Of a stretch of DNA of 64,000 nucleotides, positions 1 to 8,142 are shown one piece after another. Numbering within the stretch: position 1 is the first letter of the stretch; every line of letters begins with the position of its first letter. The position numbers were made by a program, and so were the translations under genes. The stretch is from Actinomadura terrae (GTDB lineage: Bacteria; Actinomycetota; Actinomycetes; Streptosporangiales; Streptosporangiaceae): positions 315,643 through 379,642 of the forward strand of contig NZ_JAICDG010000007.1 of assembly GCF_022751215.1 (NCBI RefSeq), written 5' to 3'. Below the pieces are notes generated by a model. It did no database searches and had not been told where the DNA came from. It saw only the letters and a list, made by a program, of their open reading frames with translations.

Positions 1-725
1 GCGGGCACCGCCTCCAGCTCCGCCATCCGGAACGGGTCGATCAGGCCGACGTCGACCTCGCCCGAGGCGAGCCCGTCGGCGACCGCCGCGCCGTCCGGGA
101 AGACCCGGTAGACGAACTCCTCCAACCGGCAGGGGCCCCGGTGGAACGACCGGTTGCGGCGGAAGACGATCTCCTCCCCCGCCGTGCGCCGGACGGGCGC
201 GAACACGCCGCTGACCACGTCGGGGAGGGCGTTGAACGGCGCGTCCGCGAGCCGGTCGGCGGCGACGTCGCCCAGCACGTGGGCGGGCAGGATGCCGTAC
301 TGGCCGTGCGTCACCAGGAAGGGCGCGTGCGGTTTCGTCGTGCGCAGCACCACATGCCGGTCGTCGGGGGCGGACACCTCCTCCAGACGGCCGATCCCCT
401 CGCCCAGCAGCCCGTAGGTGAACACGACGTCGCGCGAGGTGAGGGGGCTCCCGTCGGACCAGCGCAGGCCGTCCTTCAGGGTGAAGACGTAGGTGCGGCC
501 GTCGGGCTCGACCTGCGGCACGTCCTCGGCGAGCGCGGGCACGAGCGCGCCCGCGGCGTCGGAGGTGACCAGCGGTTCGAAGCAGAGCCCGGCGGCGAGC
601 TGGCTGAAGGTGTCCTGGGCCAGGACGGGATTGAAGGTGGTGACGTCCTCGGCCCAGCCCTCGACCAGGCTTCCGGCCCGTCCCACGTCCGCCGCGTCCG
701 CGCGCCGGTCGTCGTTCTCAGTCAT
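1..725 (-). CDS. Family 5 substrate-binding-like protein, no signal peptide (C-terminus outside window)
   Basis: The reading frame starts at ATG 725 and runs off the left edge, so about 240 N-terminal residues are visible. They match the extracellular solute-binding family 5 fold (peptide/nickel ABC-transporter receptors): a DVTTFNP-like start, a 'FEPLV' segment, then 'KDGLRWSDGSPLTSRDVVFTY', a hallmark of the family. The start is well supported: GGGGGAG lies just upstream, and the hydrolase stop codon is 18 bp before the ATG. The N-terminus (MTENDDRRAD...) is charged and hydrophilic, with no signal peptide and no lipobox. That is unusual for a receptor that should sit outside the membrane. 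It may be cytoplasmic or use another export route. Family confident, ligand unknown. Confidence 0.8.
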   Translation of the reverse strand, partial: MTENDDRRADAADVGRAGSLVEGWAEDVTTFNPVLAQDTFSQLAAGLCFEPLVTSDAAGALVPALAEDVPQVEPDGRTYVFTLKDGLRWSDGSPLTSRDVVFTYGLLGEGIGRLEEVSAPDDRHVVLRTTKPHAPFLVTHGQYGILPAHVLGDVAADRLADAPFNALPDVVSGVFAPVRRTAGEEIVFRRNRSFHRGPCRLEEFVYRVFPDGAAVADGLASGEVDVGLIDPFRMAELEAVP

Positions 726-743
726 GTCGTCTCTCCCCCGAGG

Positions 744-1616
744 TCAGCGGAACCGCAACAGCCACTCATGGACCTCGTCCATGCGGTAGGCCACCATCGC
801 CAGGTGCCCGGCGTCGCCGGGCACGACGACGTGCGCGTCCTTGAGGTGCGCCGCGAGCCAGTGGGCGTGCGCGACCGGGACCATGGAGTCCTGCCCGCCG
901 TGCCACACCCCGGCCGGGCAGGCGATCTCGGACGGGTCGAACCCCCACGGCCCGGCGAAGGCGAGATCGTCCTGGATCCAGCCGTCGAGGCCGTCGCGCA
1001 GACCGAGCCGGATGCCGTCGACGAGCACCTCGCCGAACCCGGCCCGCGCCACTTCCAGGTCGCGGTCGTCCAGGAACGCGTCGAGCTGGCCGAGCAGGGC
1101 GCCGCGGTCGCCCGCCGCCATCGCGGCCCGCGTCGGCTCCAGCAGTTCCCGGAGCGCGGCGTCCCCCGCCCTGGCGGCCTGCACCTCGGCCGCGTTGTCC
1201 TCCAGCATCCCGTCCAGGACGTCGAGGTCCTCGGCGTCCCAGGGCGCGAGGCCGCCGACCGTCGCCACCGCGAACACCCGGCCCGGCAGCAGCGCCGCGG
1301 CCGCCAGCGCGTGCGGGCCGCCGCCCGAGACGCCCCAGGTGGCGAAGCGGTCGATGCCCAGGGCGTCCGCGACGGCGGCGCAGTCGGCCGCCCCGTCGGC
1401 GACAGTGCGGCCCGGGGCCGGCGACGACCCGGTGTATCCGGGACGGGCGTAGCACACCAGCCGCACCCCGCGCGCCGCGGCCCTGTCCCGCCACTCGTCC
1501 CAGAACAGCGGGGCGCCCGGGGTGCCGTGGTACATGATCACCGGCGTGCCGGCGCGGTCGCCGGCCTCCACGACCCACAGGGCACGGCCGCCCACCACGA
1601 CGCGATGTTCTTCCAT
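744..1616 (-). CDS. Alpha/beta hydrolase
   Basis: An alpha/beta-hydrolase-fold protein of about 290 residues. The oxyanion-type HGTPG motif is near residue 30, the nucleophile elbow is GVSGGG, a GGQD segment can supply the acid, and GDAGHLA supplies the catalytic His near the C-terminus. The frame is open further upstream (ATG 1667, TTG 1673), but the ATG at 1616 has a GGAA about 6 bp upstream and gives the usual length. It is followed after 18 bp by the substrate-binding-like gene, so the two are probably cotranscribed. It is divergent from the methyltransferase at 1787. The substrate cannot be told; proline iminopeptidase or epoxide-hydrolase-like members share these motifs. Confidence 0.82.
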   Translation of the reverse strand: MEEHRVVVGGRALWVVEAGDRAGTPVIMYHGTPGAPLFWDEWRDRAAARGVRLVCYARPGYTGSSPAPGRTVADGAADCAAVADALGIDRFATWGVSGGGPHALAAAALLPGRVFAVATVGGLAPWDAEDLDVLDGMLEDNAAEVQAARAGDAALRELLEPTRAAMAAGDRGALLGQLDAFLDDRDLEVARAGFGEVLVDGIRLGLRDGLDGWIQDDLAFAGPWGFDPSEIACPAGVWHGGQDSMVPVAHAHWLAAHLKDAHVVVPGDAGHLAMVAYRMDEVHEWLLRFR

Positions 1617-1786
1617 CACCTGTTCCACTCGTTCCCACTCGACGTCGGTTGCGGTCGCGCGGACCATTGACAATGACCACGAATTTCCGGTGGGGCGGCC
1701 GAGGCGGCGTCATTGACGCGACCGGCCGCGCCGATAGACTGGCCCGGCCCAGACGATCGTGAATGCGATGGGAAGCAGACCGTCCG

Positions 1787-2515
1787 ATGGACCTGGAAAG
1801 CGACACGGAAAACACCGGAAATCCGGCTGTGAACGGCGGTTCCGCAATTTACGAAACGGTGCGGTCCGCCTATGACGCGGTCGCCGAGGAATACGCCGAG
1901 AAGTTCGCCGGCGAACTGCGCGGCAAACCGCTCGACCGGGCGCTCATCGAGGCGTTCGCCCACCAGGTCGGGGCCCTGGGCCCGGACGCCGGCGAGCCCG
2001 AGATCGGCGACCTCGGCTGCGGGCCCGGGCACACGACCCGGTTCGTCGCCGACCTCGGCCTCCCGGTCACCGGCGTCGACCTGTCCCCCCGGATGGTCGA
2101 GTTGGCCGGCCGCCTGTACCCGGGGCTGGAGTTCCGCGAGGGCTCGATCACCGCCCTGCCGGTCGCGGACGGACGCTGGGCGGGCCTGCTGTCCCTCTAC
2201 TCGATCATCCACTTGCCGCCCGACCTGCTGCCCGCGGCGTTCAGCGAGTTCCGCAGGGTGCTGCGGCCCGGCGGACTGCTGCTGCTCGCCTTCCACATCG
2301 GGGACCGGCGGCTGCACGTGGACGAGTGGTTCGGCCACACCGTCTCCCTGGACGGCTACCTGTTCGAGCCCGCGGAGATCGCCGCGCTGCTGGAGGCGGC
2401 CGGTTTCGCCGTGGAGGCCAAGGTCGAACGGTGCGCCTACCCGGGCGTCGAGGTCGCCACCGACCGCGCGTACCTCTTCGCGCGCCGCGCCGCGCCCGGC
2501 ACCACCGCGCACTGA
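1787..2515 (+). CDS. Class I SAM-dependent methyltransferase
   Basis: About 240 residues with a Rossmann-type methyltransferase core (Methyltransf_11/25-like). Motif I is DLGCGPGHTTRF, an acidic loop follows in TGVDLSPRM, and the later LRPGGLLLLAFH segment is motif III-like. The N-terminal 'YDAVAEEYAEKF' is typical of small-molecule methyltransferases. ATG 1787 was preferred over ATG 1763 because GGGAAG lies upstream of it and the shorter start still keeps the whole fold. It stands alone, divergent from the hydrolase and convergent with the FAD oxidase gene. Substrate unknown. Confidence 0.85.
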   Translation: MDLESDTENTGNPAVNGGSAIYETVRSAYDAVAEEYAEKFAGELRGKPLDRALIEAFAHQVGALGPDAGEPEIGDLGCGPGHTTRFVADLGLPVTGVDLSPRMVELAGRLYPGLEFREGSITALPVADGRWAGLLSLYSIIHLPPDLLPAAFSEFRRVLRPGGLLLLAFHIGDRRLHVDEWFGHTVSLDGYLFEPAEIAALLEAAGFAVEAKVERCAYPGVEVATDRAYLFARRAAPGTTAH

Positions 2516-2570
2516 CACCCGCCCGCGGACGGCCGCCGCGCGGCCGCGGTTCTCCGTTCCGGGCGGCATG

Positions 2571-4004
2571 TCAGCCGACCGGAATCGACTGCTGGAAGCG
2601 GAACGTGTTGCCCGGGTCGTAGGCCGCCTTGATCTGCCTCAACCGCGCGAAGTTCTCCCCGTAATAGGCGCTCCCCCAGTCGCTCAGATCCGGGTCGGGG
2701 AAATTCGGGTAGACCCGTCCGGTGCCCCACGGGTGGACGGTCTCCCACGACCCGGTGATCCACCGGTGCGCGTCCTGCTTGGTGCCGTCCGCAGCGTTCG
2801 GCGGCACCATGATGGCGTGCTTGAGGCTGAAGGAGACGTCGCGATGCGCGAACGCGCTGGCCCGCGCGTCCACCCTCGCGTACCCAAACCCCCACGGCGC
2901 GATCTCCAGCCCGCGGACCTCCCCGGGCGTGCGGCCGACGGGGAACACCGCGCACAGCCGCTCGATCGCCTCATCGGGGACGGGGCGCGCGAAGAACTCC
3001 GACTTGGTGAACCGGCAGCCCTGCCGCTCGATCACCCCGGTCGGCGTCTCCAGCACCTCGTTGTTGACGGCGCTGAGCAGGCCCGCCTGGTAGAACGCGG
3101 TCTCGCGGTAGGACATCTCCTGGCACTGGGTCTTGGCGGGCGGCCTGCCGATCCGCTCGACGAAATCGTCCAGCAGCTTGAGCGTGTCGGACTCGGTGCC
3201 CGCCATCGCGCCGAACAGTTCGACGATCGGGGGCTCGGCCAGGTCCTCCATCGCCGTGAAGCCGAGGCCCGCGGTCATCTCCTCCGGCGCCGCCGGGGCC
3301 CACCGCTGCCAGGTCTTGAGCACCTCGGCGGCGTCCTCGAAGTCCCACTCGTAGAAGAAGTTGGTCATCCTGGGCGCGGGGTGGGTGCGGAAGGTGAGCG
3401 AGGTGACGACGCCGAAGTTGCCGCCGCCCGCGCCGCGCAGCGCCCACAGCAGGTCGGGGTCGCGCTCGTGGTCGGTGACGATGGTGCGGCCGTCGGCCAG
3501 CACCACCTCCGCCTCGGTGACGTGGTCGCAGCTCAGCCCGAACAGCCGGCCGAGGATGCCGATGCCGCCGCCGAGGGTCGTGCCGCCGACCCCCACCGAC
3601 GGGCACGACCCGGACGGGACGACCGCGCCGTGGTCGATCAGCGCGTGCGTCATCGCGCCGATCCGCGTGCCGGCGCCGACCTTCGCGGTCCCGGCGTCCA
3701 CGGTGATGTCGTTCATGGGGGTGACGTTGATCAGCATGCCGCGGGTGGAGGAGTAGCCCGCGAAGCAGTGCCCGCCGCTGCGCAGCGCGATCTCCAGGTC
3801 GTGGCGGCGGGCGAAGCTGAGCGCCTCGGCCACGTCCTGCGGGGTGGCGCACATGACGACGACGGCGGGCTCGATGTCGTCGAAGCGGGCGATGAACGGT
3901 TTGCGCGTCCATTCGTAGGCGGCCTGCTCGGGAAGGATGAGTTCCCCGGCCAGCGACTCCGCGAGCGGGGTCCAGTTGATGTCAGGGGCCATGGGTCGGC
4001 TCAT
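2571..4004 (-). CDS. FAD-linked oxidase, berberine-bridge (BBE) type
   Basis: A 477-residue PCMH-type flavoprotein with a C-terminal BBE segment. The N-terminal FAD domain has RSGGHCFAGYSS, whose His is the usual covalent FAD attachment site in this family, then GGTTLGGGIG and ALRGAGGGNFGVVT. The C-terminal YYGENFARLRQIKAAYDPGNTFRFQQSI is the classic BBE ending. The start is ATG 4004, which overlaps the stop of the GNAT gene in an ATGA, so translation is coupled. This is the last gene of operon 14484-2571. Relatives oxidise alcohols, hydroxy acids or C-N bonds in natural-product pathways, and a late oxidation is a reasonable guess. No signal peptide. Confidence 0.9.
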   Translation of the reverse strand: MSRPMAPDINWTPLAESLAGELILPEQAAYEWTRKPFIARFDDIEPAVVVMCATPQDVAEALSFARRHDLEIALRSGGHCFAGYSSTRGMLINVTPMNDITVDAGTAKVGAGTRIGAMTHALIDHGAVVPSGSCPSVGVGGTTLGGGIGILGRLFGLSCDHVTEAEVVLADGRTIVTDHERDPDLLWALRGAGGGNFGVVTSLTFRTHPAPRMTNFFYEWDFEDAAEVLKTWQRWAPAAPEEMTAGLGFTAMEDLAEPPIVELFGAMAGTESDTLKLLDDFVERIGRPPAKTQCQEMSYRETAFYQAGLLSAVNNEVLETPTGVIERQGCRFTKSEFFARPVPDEAIERLCAVFPVGRTPGEVRGLEIAPWGFGYARVDARASAFAHRDVSFSLKHAIMVPPNAADGTKQDAHRWITGSWETVHPWGTGRVYPNFPDPDLSDWGSAYYGENFARLRQIKAAYDPGNTFRFQQSIPVG

Positions 4005-4951
4005 CCTTCCACGCGATGTATGTGAACGTCGGCGGGCATGCAGGTGGTGAACAGCCCCGTGTCGGCCTGCCCGTCCACGCTGTAGAAGTCGAAACGCAGC
4101 TCGCGACCGCTGCGGTCGCGGAAGTCCCGGTAGGTGAGGGCGAAGCTGGGGTCGGCCAGGGCGCGCATGGACAGCACCCTGTCGGCGACGTCCTGGCCGT
4201 CGCCGGCGTTCACGGTCGTGGAGGGCACCGGACGGAACCCCAGCCGCGCCTTGAACGCGAACAGGCCGGGCATCACCAGGTGCCCGTAGAGGTTCGGGTC
4301 GTTGCCCAGCGTGACCTTCGCGTAGCCCGCCTCGCGCACGACCCGCACCGCCTCCAGGTACAGCACCCGGGACAGGCTGATCCTCCGGTGCTCCGCGGTG
4401 ACCGCCGAGAAGCGCAGCCGCGCCACACCGATGTCGGCGCAGCACTCCCCGATCGCGGCGCCCTGCATCACGCCGTCCCGGTAGGCGCCGACGATGAAGA
4501 ACCGCTCGATCCCGGCCACGATGGTGTCGCGGTGGTTGCGCGCGACCGCGAGGCCGTTGGGCATCTCACCGACCGACTCTTCGTAGAGGTCGAGAAAGGT
4601 GTCCAGTGCCTCGGGGGTGAGCGGTTCGTGCGACAGGGTGAGGCCGGCCTTGGCGGCGCGCCGCCGGGCCAGCGTGATGCCCTGCCGCTCCTTGGCCGAC
4701 ATCCCGGCGAGGAACCCGGCGTCGTCGGCGCCGGTGGCGGCGAGCCAGGTGACCCGGTCCGGCCTCGGCAGCAGCCCGGACGCGGCCAGGTCGGGCCAGC
4801 GTCCGGGCGGCGGGTCCAGGACGCGGACCAGGTCGATGCCCTCGCCGGACGGGACGTCGCCGGTGGGACGGCACGCGTCCCAGTCGGTGCGGACCGCCTC
4901 GTCCGCGTCGACCACGGCGATCCGCAGCCCCGCCAGTTCGTCGATCCTCAC
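4001..4951 (-). CDS. GNAT-fold N-acyltransferase-like protein
   Basis: 316 residues. The central part (ESVGEMPNGLAVARNH ... FFIVGAYRDGVMQGAAIGE ... RISLSRVLYLEAVRVVREAG) reads as a GNAT/FemAB-like acyltransferase, with the substrate-adding beta strands and a long helix. The N-terminal ~100 residues are less conserved. The start is GTG 4951, with GGAGG about 9 bp upstream. The stop overlaps the start of the FAD oxidase by 4 bp, and the small unknown gene ends 51 bp upstream. A second acyltransferase-fold protein is encoded at 8139-9350, so the pathway has two. The acyl donor (CoA, tRNA or protein-bound) cannot be told from sequence. Confidence 0.7.
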   Translation of the reverse strand: MRIDELAGLRIAVVDADEAVRTDWDACRPTGDVPSGEGIDLVRVLDPPPGRWPDLAASGLLPRPDRVTWLAATGADDAGFLAGMSAKERQGITLARRRAAKAGLTLSHEPLTPEALDTFLDLYEESVGEMPNGLAVARNHRDTIVAGIERFFIVGAYRDGVMQGAAIGECCADIGVARLRFSAVTAEHRRISLSRVLYLEAVRVVREAGYAKVTLGNDPNLYGHLVMPGLFAFKARLGFRPVPSTTVNAGDGQDVADRVLSMRALADPSFALTYRDFRDRSGRELRFDFYSVDGQADTGLFTTCMPADVHIHRVEG

Positions 4952-5002
4952 CCGGCACCGCCTCCGGCGCGGTCCGCGCGGTGGGGCGCCATGGGCGGCT
5001 GC

Positions 5003-5530
5003 TCACTCCCCGTAGAGCTGGCGGAGCCGGTCATTGAGGTCGCGCTCCCTTTCGTCGTCGAAGGCGAAGTGCGGTTCGCTGAAGAAGTCGTCCCCACCGG
5101 AGGGCTCTCCGAGGACGGTCAGCAGACTGGCGCGCAGCGCGGCGAGGTCGCCGTCGGGCAGCGCGCCCATCGCGGGCAGGTCCGGGCCGGCCGCGACCAC
5201 GAGCGCCGCGTCGCCGGGCAGGAACAGCACGACGACCACGGGGTGCTCGGCGCCGCGCGTCTCCAGCTCGCCGCGCAGGTCGGCGGTGAGCGTCCCGGAC
5301 CGGCGCAGGACGGTGAGCTTGGGCTCCAGGTCCGCGCAGACGGCGGCGATCGCGTCCCGCAACGTGCCGGCTCCGTCCGCCCCCGGCCCGGACAGCGCCG
5401 AGCCGGGGGTGAGGCGGACGGAGGTGCCGAGGTCGATGAGCCCGCCGAGCACCGGATGCGCGGCGCCGTCCCGCAGGACGTCGGCCGCGTCCGGTGCCTC
5501 GACGAGGTAGACGGCGGCGGTCAATGGCAC
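5003..5530 (-). CDS. Small protein of unknown function in the radical SAM/aaRS operon
   Basis: About 175 residues, not recognised. It looks like a compact soluble alpha/beta protein: a 'TAAVYLVEAPDAADVL' strand-helix start, a hydrophobic 'PVVVVLFLPGDAALVVAAG' pair of strands around residues 110-130, and an acidic, Phe-rich C-terminus (DDFFSEPHFAFDDERERDLNDRL). No Cys cluster, signal peptide or membrane segment. GTG 5530 overlaps the radical SAM fusion by 10 bp; an alternative TTG at 5524 would give a TTGA overlap. Position and coupling suggest a partner or substrate-binding subunit of the fusion enzyme, but this is inference from position only. Confidence 0.7.
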   Translation of the reverse strand: MPLTAAVYLVEAPDAADVLRDGAAHPVLGGLIDLGTSVRLTPGSALSGPGADGAGTLRDAIAAVCADLEPKLTVLRRSGTLTADLRGELETRGAEHPVVVVLFLPGDAALVVAAGPDLPAMGALPDGDLAALRASLLTVLGEPSGGDDFFSEPHFAFDDERERDLNDRLRQLYGE

Positions 5531-8142
5531 CCCCCGCCGCAGCTGCCGCAGCCGCCGTCGGTGCCGCACACCGAGGCCGGCGCCTTGATCTGCGTGAACC
5601 CCTCGCGGGCGAACAGCAGCCCGGCGCCGAGGGCGTCGCGGCCGAGCGCGACCATCAGGATCCGGTCCACGCCGATCGCCGCGCCCGACATCGGCGGCAT
5701 GCCCGCCTCCGCGCTGATCATCAGCGCCTCGTTGGTCGCGACGTGCGGCATGCCGCTGGCGACGCGGTGGCTGCGCCGCGCGTCGTAGCGGGCGCGCAGC
5801 TCGGGGCCATCCACGAGGTTCTCGTAGGCGTGGGCCAGCTCCAGCCCTCCCGGGAAGTACAGCTCGGAGCGCAGCGCGACCCGCTCGTCGGACGGGTCGA
5901 GCCTGGTGTGCAGCGCGAGGTCGGCGGGGAAGTGCGTGACCCACAGCGGCTGGCGCAGGCCGGGCAGGACGTGCGCGTCCATCGCCTCCTCCAGCCAGGC
6001 GCGCCGCCACGGCACCAGCGGGTCGGGCAGCTTGATCTCGCATCCGGCGGCGCGCAGCGCGTCGGCGAGCCCGGCGGCGCTGCGGGTGTCCTCGGCCAGG
6101 ATGTCGACGCCGAAGGTGCTCTTGAACAGCTCCGAGTAGGTCACGCGCGGGAACGGGCGGTTGACCCGCACCGGCGCTCCCTCCCAGCGGAGCCCGTCGC
6201 CGCCGAACCGCCGCAGGCACTCCCTGACCAGCTCGTCGGAGAGCGTGAGCGACTCCTCGAAGGTCATCAGCCGGCGGTAGTACTCCAGCGAGTAGAACTC
6301 GACCAGGTGCCCGTCGTCGGGGGTTTCGGCGCGCACGTTGGTGGACAGTTCAAACACCGCCGGCAGGCCCGCGGTGAGGTAGCGCTTGAGGTACTCCTCG
6401 GGGTCGGTGCGCAGGTGGAACCGGCGGCCTCCGATCGGCTCGGTCATGGCCTGCTCGACGTGCCCCATCTCCGCCTGGGCCTGGAGGAACGGGGTGACGG
6501 CCTCGACGAAGCCCCGGTCCGACAGGCGGGTGCGCAGCAGGTTCATCATCTGCGCGCGGTCGATGACGGCCTGAAGCCGGCCCGGGTCGCGCATCCAGGC
6601 GAACTCGGCGGCGATCGGGCCGCTCGCCGGGCGCAGCGCCTGCTTGATGACGGTGACCTCGGACGCCCGCAGCGCGCAGGCCGCCGCGTCCCACTGCCCG
6701 GTGACGCCGACCCAGGCGCCTTCGGGCGCGTCGGCGCCGGTCACCGTCACGGTCTCGGGGCCGTCGGCGAGCGTCAGCAGGGACGGCCCGGCGGTCGTCG
6801 CGCGTCCCACGACCCGGACCTCGTCGCCGTGCGCGGTCTCGCCCGCGCACACCGACGCGACGGTGGCGGTGGCCTGGAACGGGAGCCCGGTGCCATTCAC
6901 GGCCTCTCCCTTCCCGGCCGTGGCGAGGTCGGCGTCCCCGGGAACGGTGGAGGCGTCGGCCGTGGTCCGCACCAGGGCAGGCGGCACGACGCTGCGCGGC
7001 CCGCGCACCGTCGGCTTGTGCTCCTGGGCCAGCGACACCGGCTCCGTCTCGCACAGGCAGCTCGTCTCGTACCTGCGCTGGACGATGTAGTCGGTGCTGT
7101 GCAGCAGGTCCCACAGGTCGCCGTCGTCCACGTGCCGGGCCGGCGACGGGAGCTGCGACTCCAGGATCGCGATCCGCGGCGAGAGGTAGCCGCGCGAGGT
7201 CACCACGGCCTTGCAGGTGCCCATCGAGCAGCTCGTGGGGCTCAGCAGCCCCTCGACCCGCGCCGCCTGCTCGGGAGTGGGGTCGTAGCTGGCGTTCCCG
7301 AGCGTGCGCCCGTTGTGCTGGATGATCTCGATGATCTGCGCCAGCCCGTGCTCCTCGGCGAACGGGACGATCGTGTCGGCGACCTCGTCGGCGTTGCGGT
7401 GCTCCACGACGACCTCGACGCCGAGCCGGTCGCGGGGGAACTCGTCCATGAGCCGCGCCATGCCGACGGGGACCTGGACGCCGTTGTAGTCGGTGAAGCG
7501 GTACTTGGACGCGTCGATGCCCATCATCGTCCCGACCAGGTCGGGCTCGGTGCTCCACATCTTCATGTAGAACGAGACGGGGTAGCCGTCGAGGCGGGCG
7601 ACCACGTCCTCGGGCTCGCAGTCCCAGTACTTGCGGGAGGTGAACGGGTCGGAGAACACCAGCCCGTTGGTGAAGACGATCGCCTCCAGCCCGTGCTCCT
7701 TGCAGCTGTCGAGGAACCGCCACCAGCCGCGGTCGATGGTGGGCTCGCCCTCACCTGGCACGTAGACGTACCCGGCGCCGAGTTCGGCGGCCTGGCGGAG
7801 CACCGCGTCCCGCTGCTCGGCGGTCGTCTCGCCGCGCTTGGCGCGCCGGTCGGTGAAGCAGATGGGGCAGTCGGCGTTGCACGCGCCGGTCATCATCATC
7901 ACGAGGAAGGCCAGGCTCTCCTGCCTCCCCTTGGCGACGAGGTCGGCGAGGTCGTCCGGGCCGGCCGACAGCAGGCGCTCCCGCAGCTCGGCCCACTCCG
8001 GCTTGCCCTCCATGAACGCCATGGTCCACGGGTCGTAGCCGCGCAGGTGGTCGGCGACCAGGTTGACGGTGGTCGCCGCCTGCCAGCGCTCGTAGGGCAC
8101 TCGTTGCGCGGGGAATCTGCGGTCCCTGGTGCTGCAACTCAT
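5521..8142 (-). CDS. Radical SAM - OB - class II (LysRS/EpmA-like) aminoacyl-tRNA-synthetase fusion
   Basis: 873 residues with three parts. Residues about 75-370 form a radical SAM domain: the cluster motif CX3CX2C is at C88, C92 and C95, followed by Phe ('CPICF'), with PGEGEPT at 129-135 as the GE motif. Further Cys at 305, 310, 362 and 364 could bind an auxiliary cluster. Residues about 415-500 look like an OB-fold barrel. Residues about 510-850 are a class II synthetase catalytic core of the LysRS/EpmA type: motif 2 region VFELSTNVRAE (about 596-606) and motif 3 GAAIGVDRILM (about 820-830). The tail is Cys-rich (C859, C865, C868, C872). Start ATG 8142 overlaps the previous stop (ATGA). Motifs for FeS/SAM binding and amino acid adenylation both look intact. 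The substrate is unknown. I know of no characterised protein with this architecture. Confidence 0.87.
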   Translation of the reverse strand: MSCSTRDRRFPAQRVPYERWQAATTVNLVADHLRGYDPWTMAFMEGKPEWAELRERLLSAGPDDLADLVAKGRQESLAFLVMMMTGACNADCPICFTDRRAKRGETTAEQRDAVLRQAAELGAGYVYVPGEGEPTIDRGWWRFLDSCKEHGLEAIVFTNGLVFSDPFTSRKYWDCEPEDVVARLDGYPVSFYMKMWSTEPDLVGTMMGIDASKYRFTDYNGVQVPVGMARLMDEFPRDRLGVEVVVEHRNADEVADTIVPFAEEHGLAQIIEIIQHNGRTLGNASYDPTPEQAARVEGLLSPTSCSMGTCKAVVTSRGYLSPRIAILESQLPSPARHVDDGDLWDLLHSTDYIVQRRYETSCLCETEPVSLAQEHKPTVRGPRSVVPPALVRTTADASTVPGDADLATAGKGEAVNGTGLPFQATATVASVCAGETAHGDEVRVVGRATTAGPSLLTLADGPETVTVTGADAPEGAWVGVTGQWDAAACALRASEVTVIKQALRPASGPIAAEFAWMRDPGRLQAVIDRAQMMNLLRTRLSDRGFVEAVTPFLQAQAEMGHVEQAMTEPIGGRRFHLRTDPEEYLKRYLTAGLPAVFELSTNVRAETPDDGHLVEFYSLEYYRRLMTFEESLTLSDELVRECLRRFGGDGLRWEGAPVRVNRPFPRVTYSELFKSTFGVDILAEDTRSAAGLADALRAAGCEIKLPDPLVPWRRAWLEEAMDAHVLPGLRQPLWVTHFPADLALHTRLDPSDERVALRSELYFPGGLELAHAYENLVDGPELRARYDARRSHRVASGMPHVATNEALMISAEAGMPPMSGAAIGVDRILMVALGRDALGAGLLFAREGFTQIKAPASVCGTDGGCGSCGGGCH

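Noticed and set aside
5521..8142. Ordinary lysyl-tRNA synthetase
   Set aside because: The synthetase core follows a radical SAM domain, lacks the usual N-terminal anticodon-domain arrangement, and is inside a biosynthetic operon.
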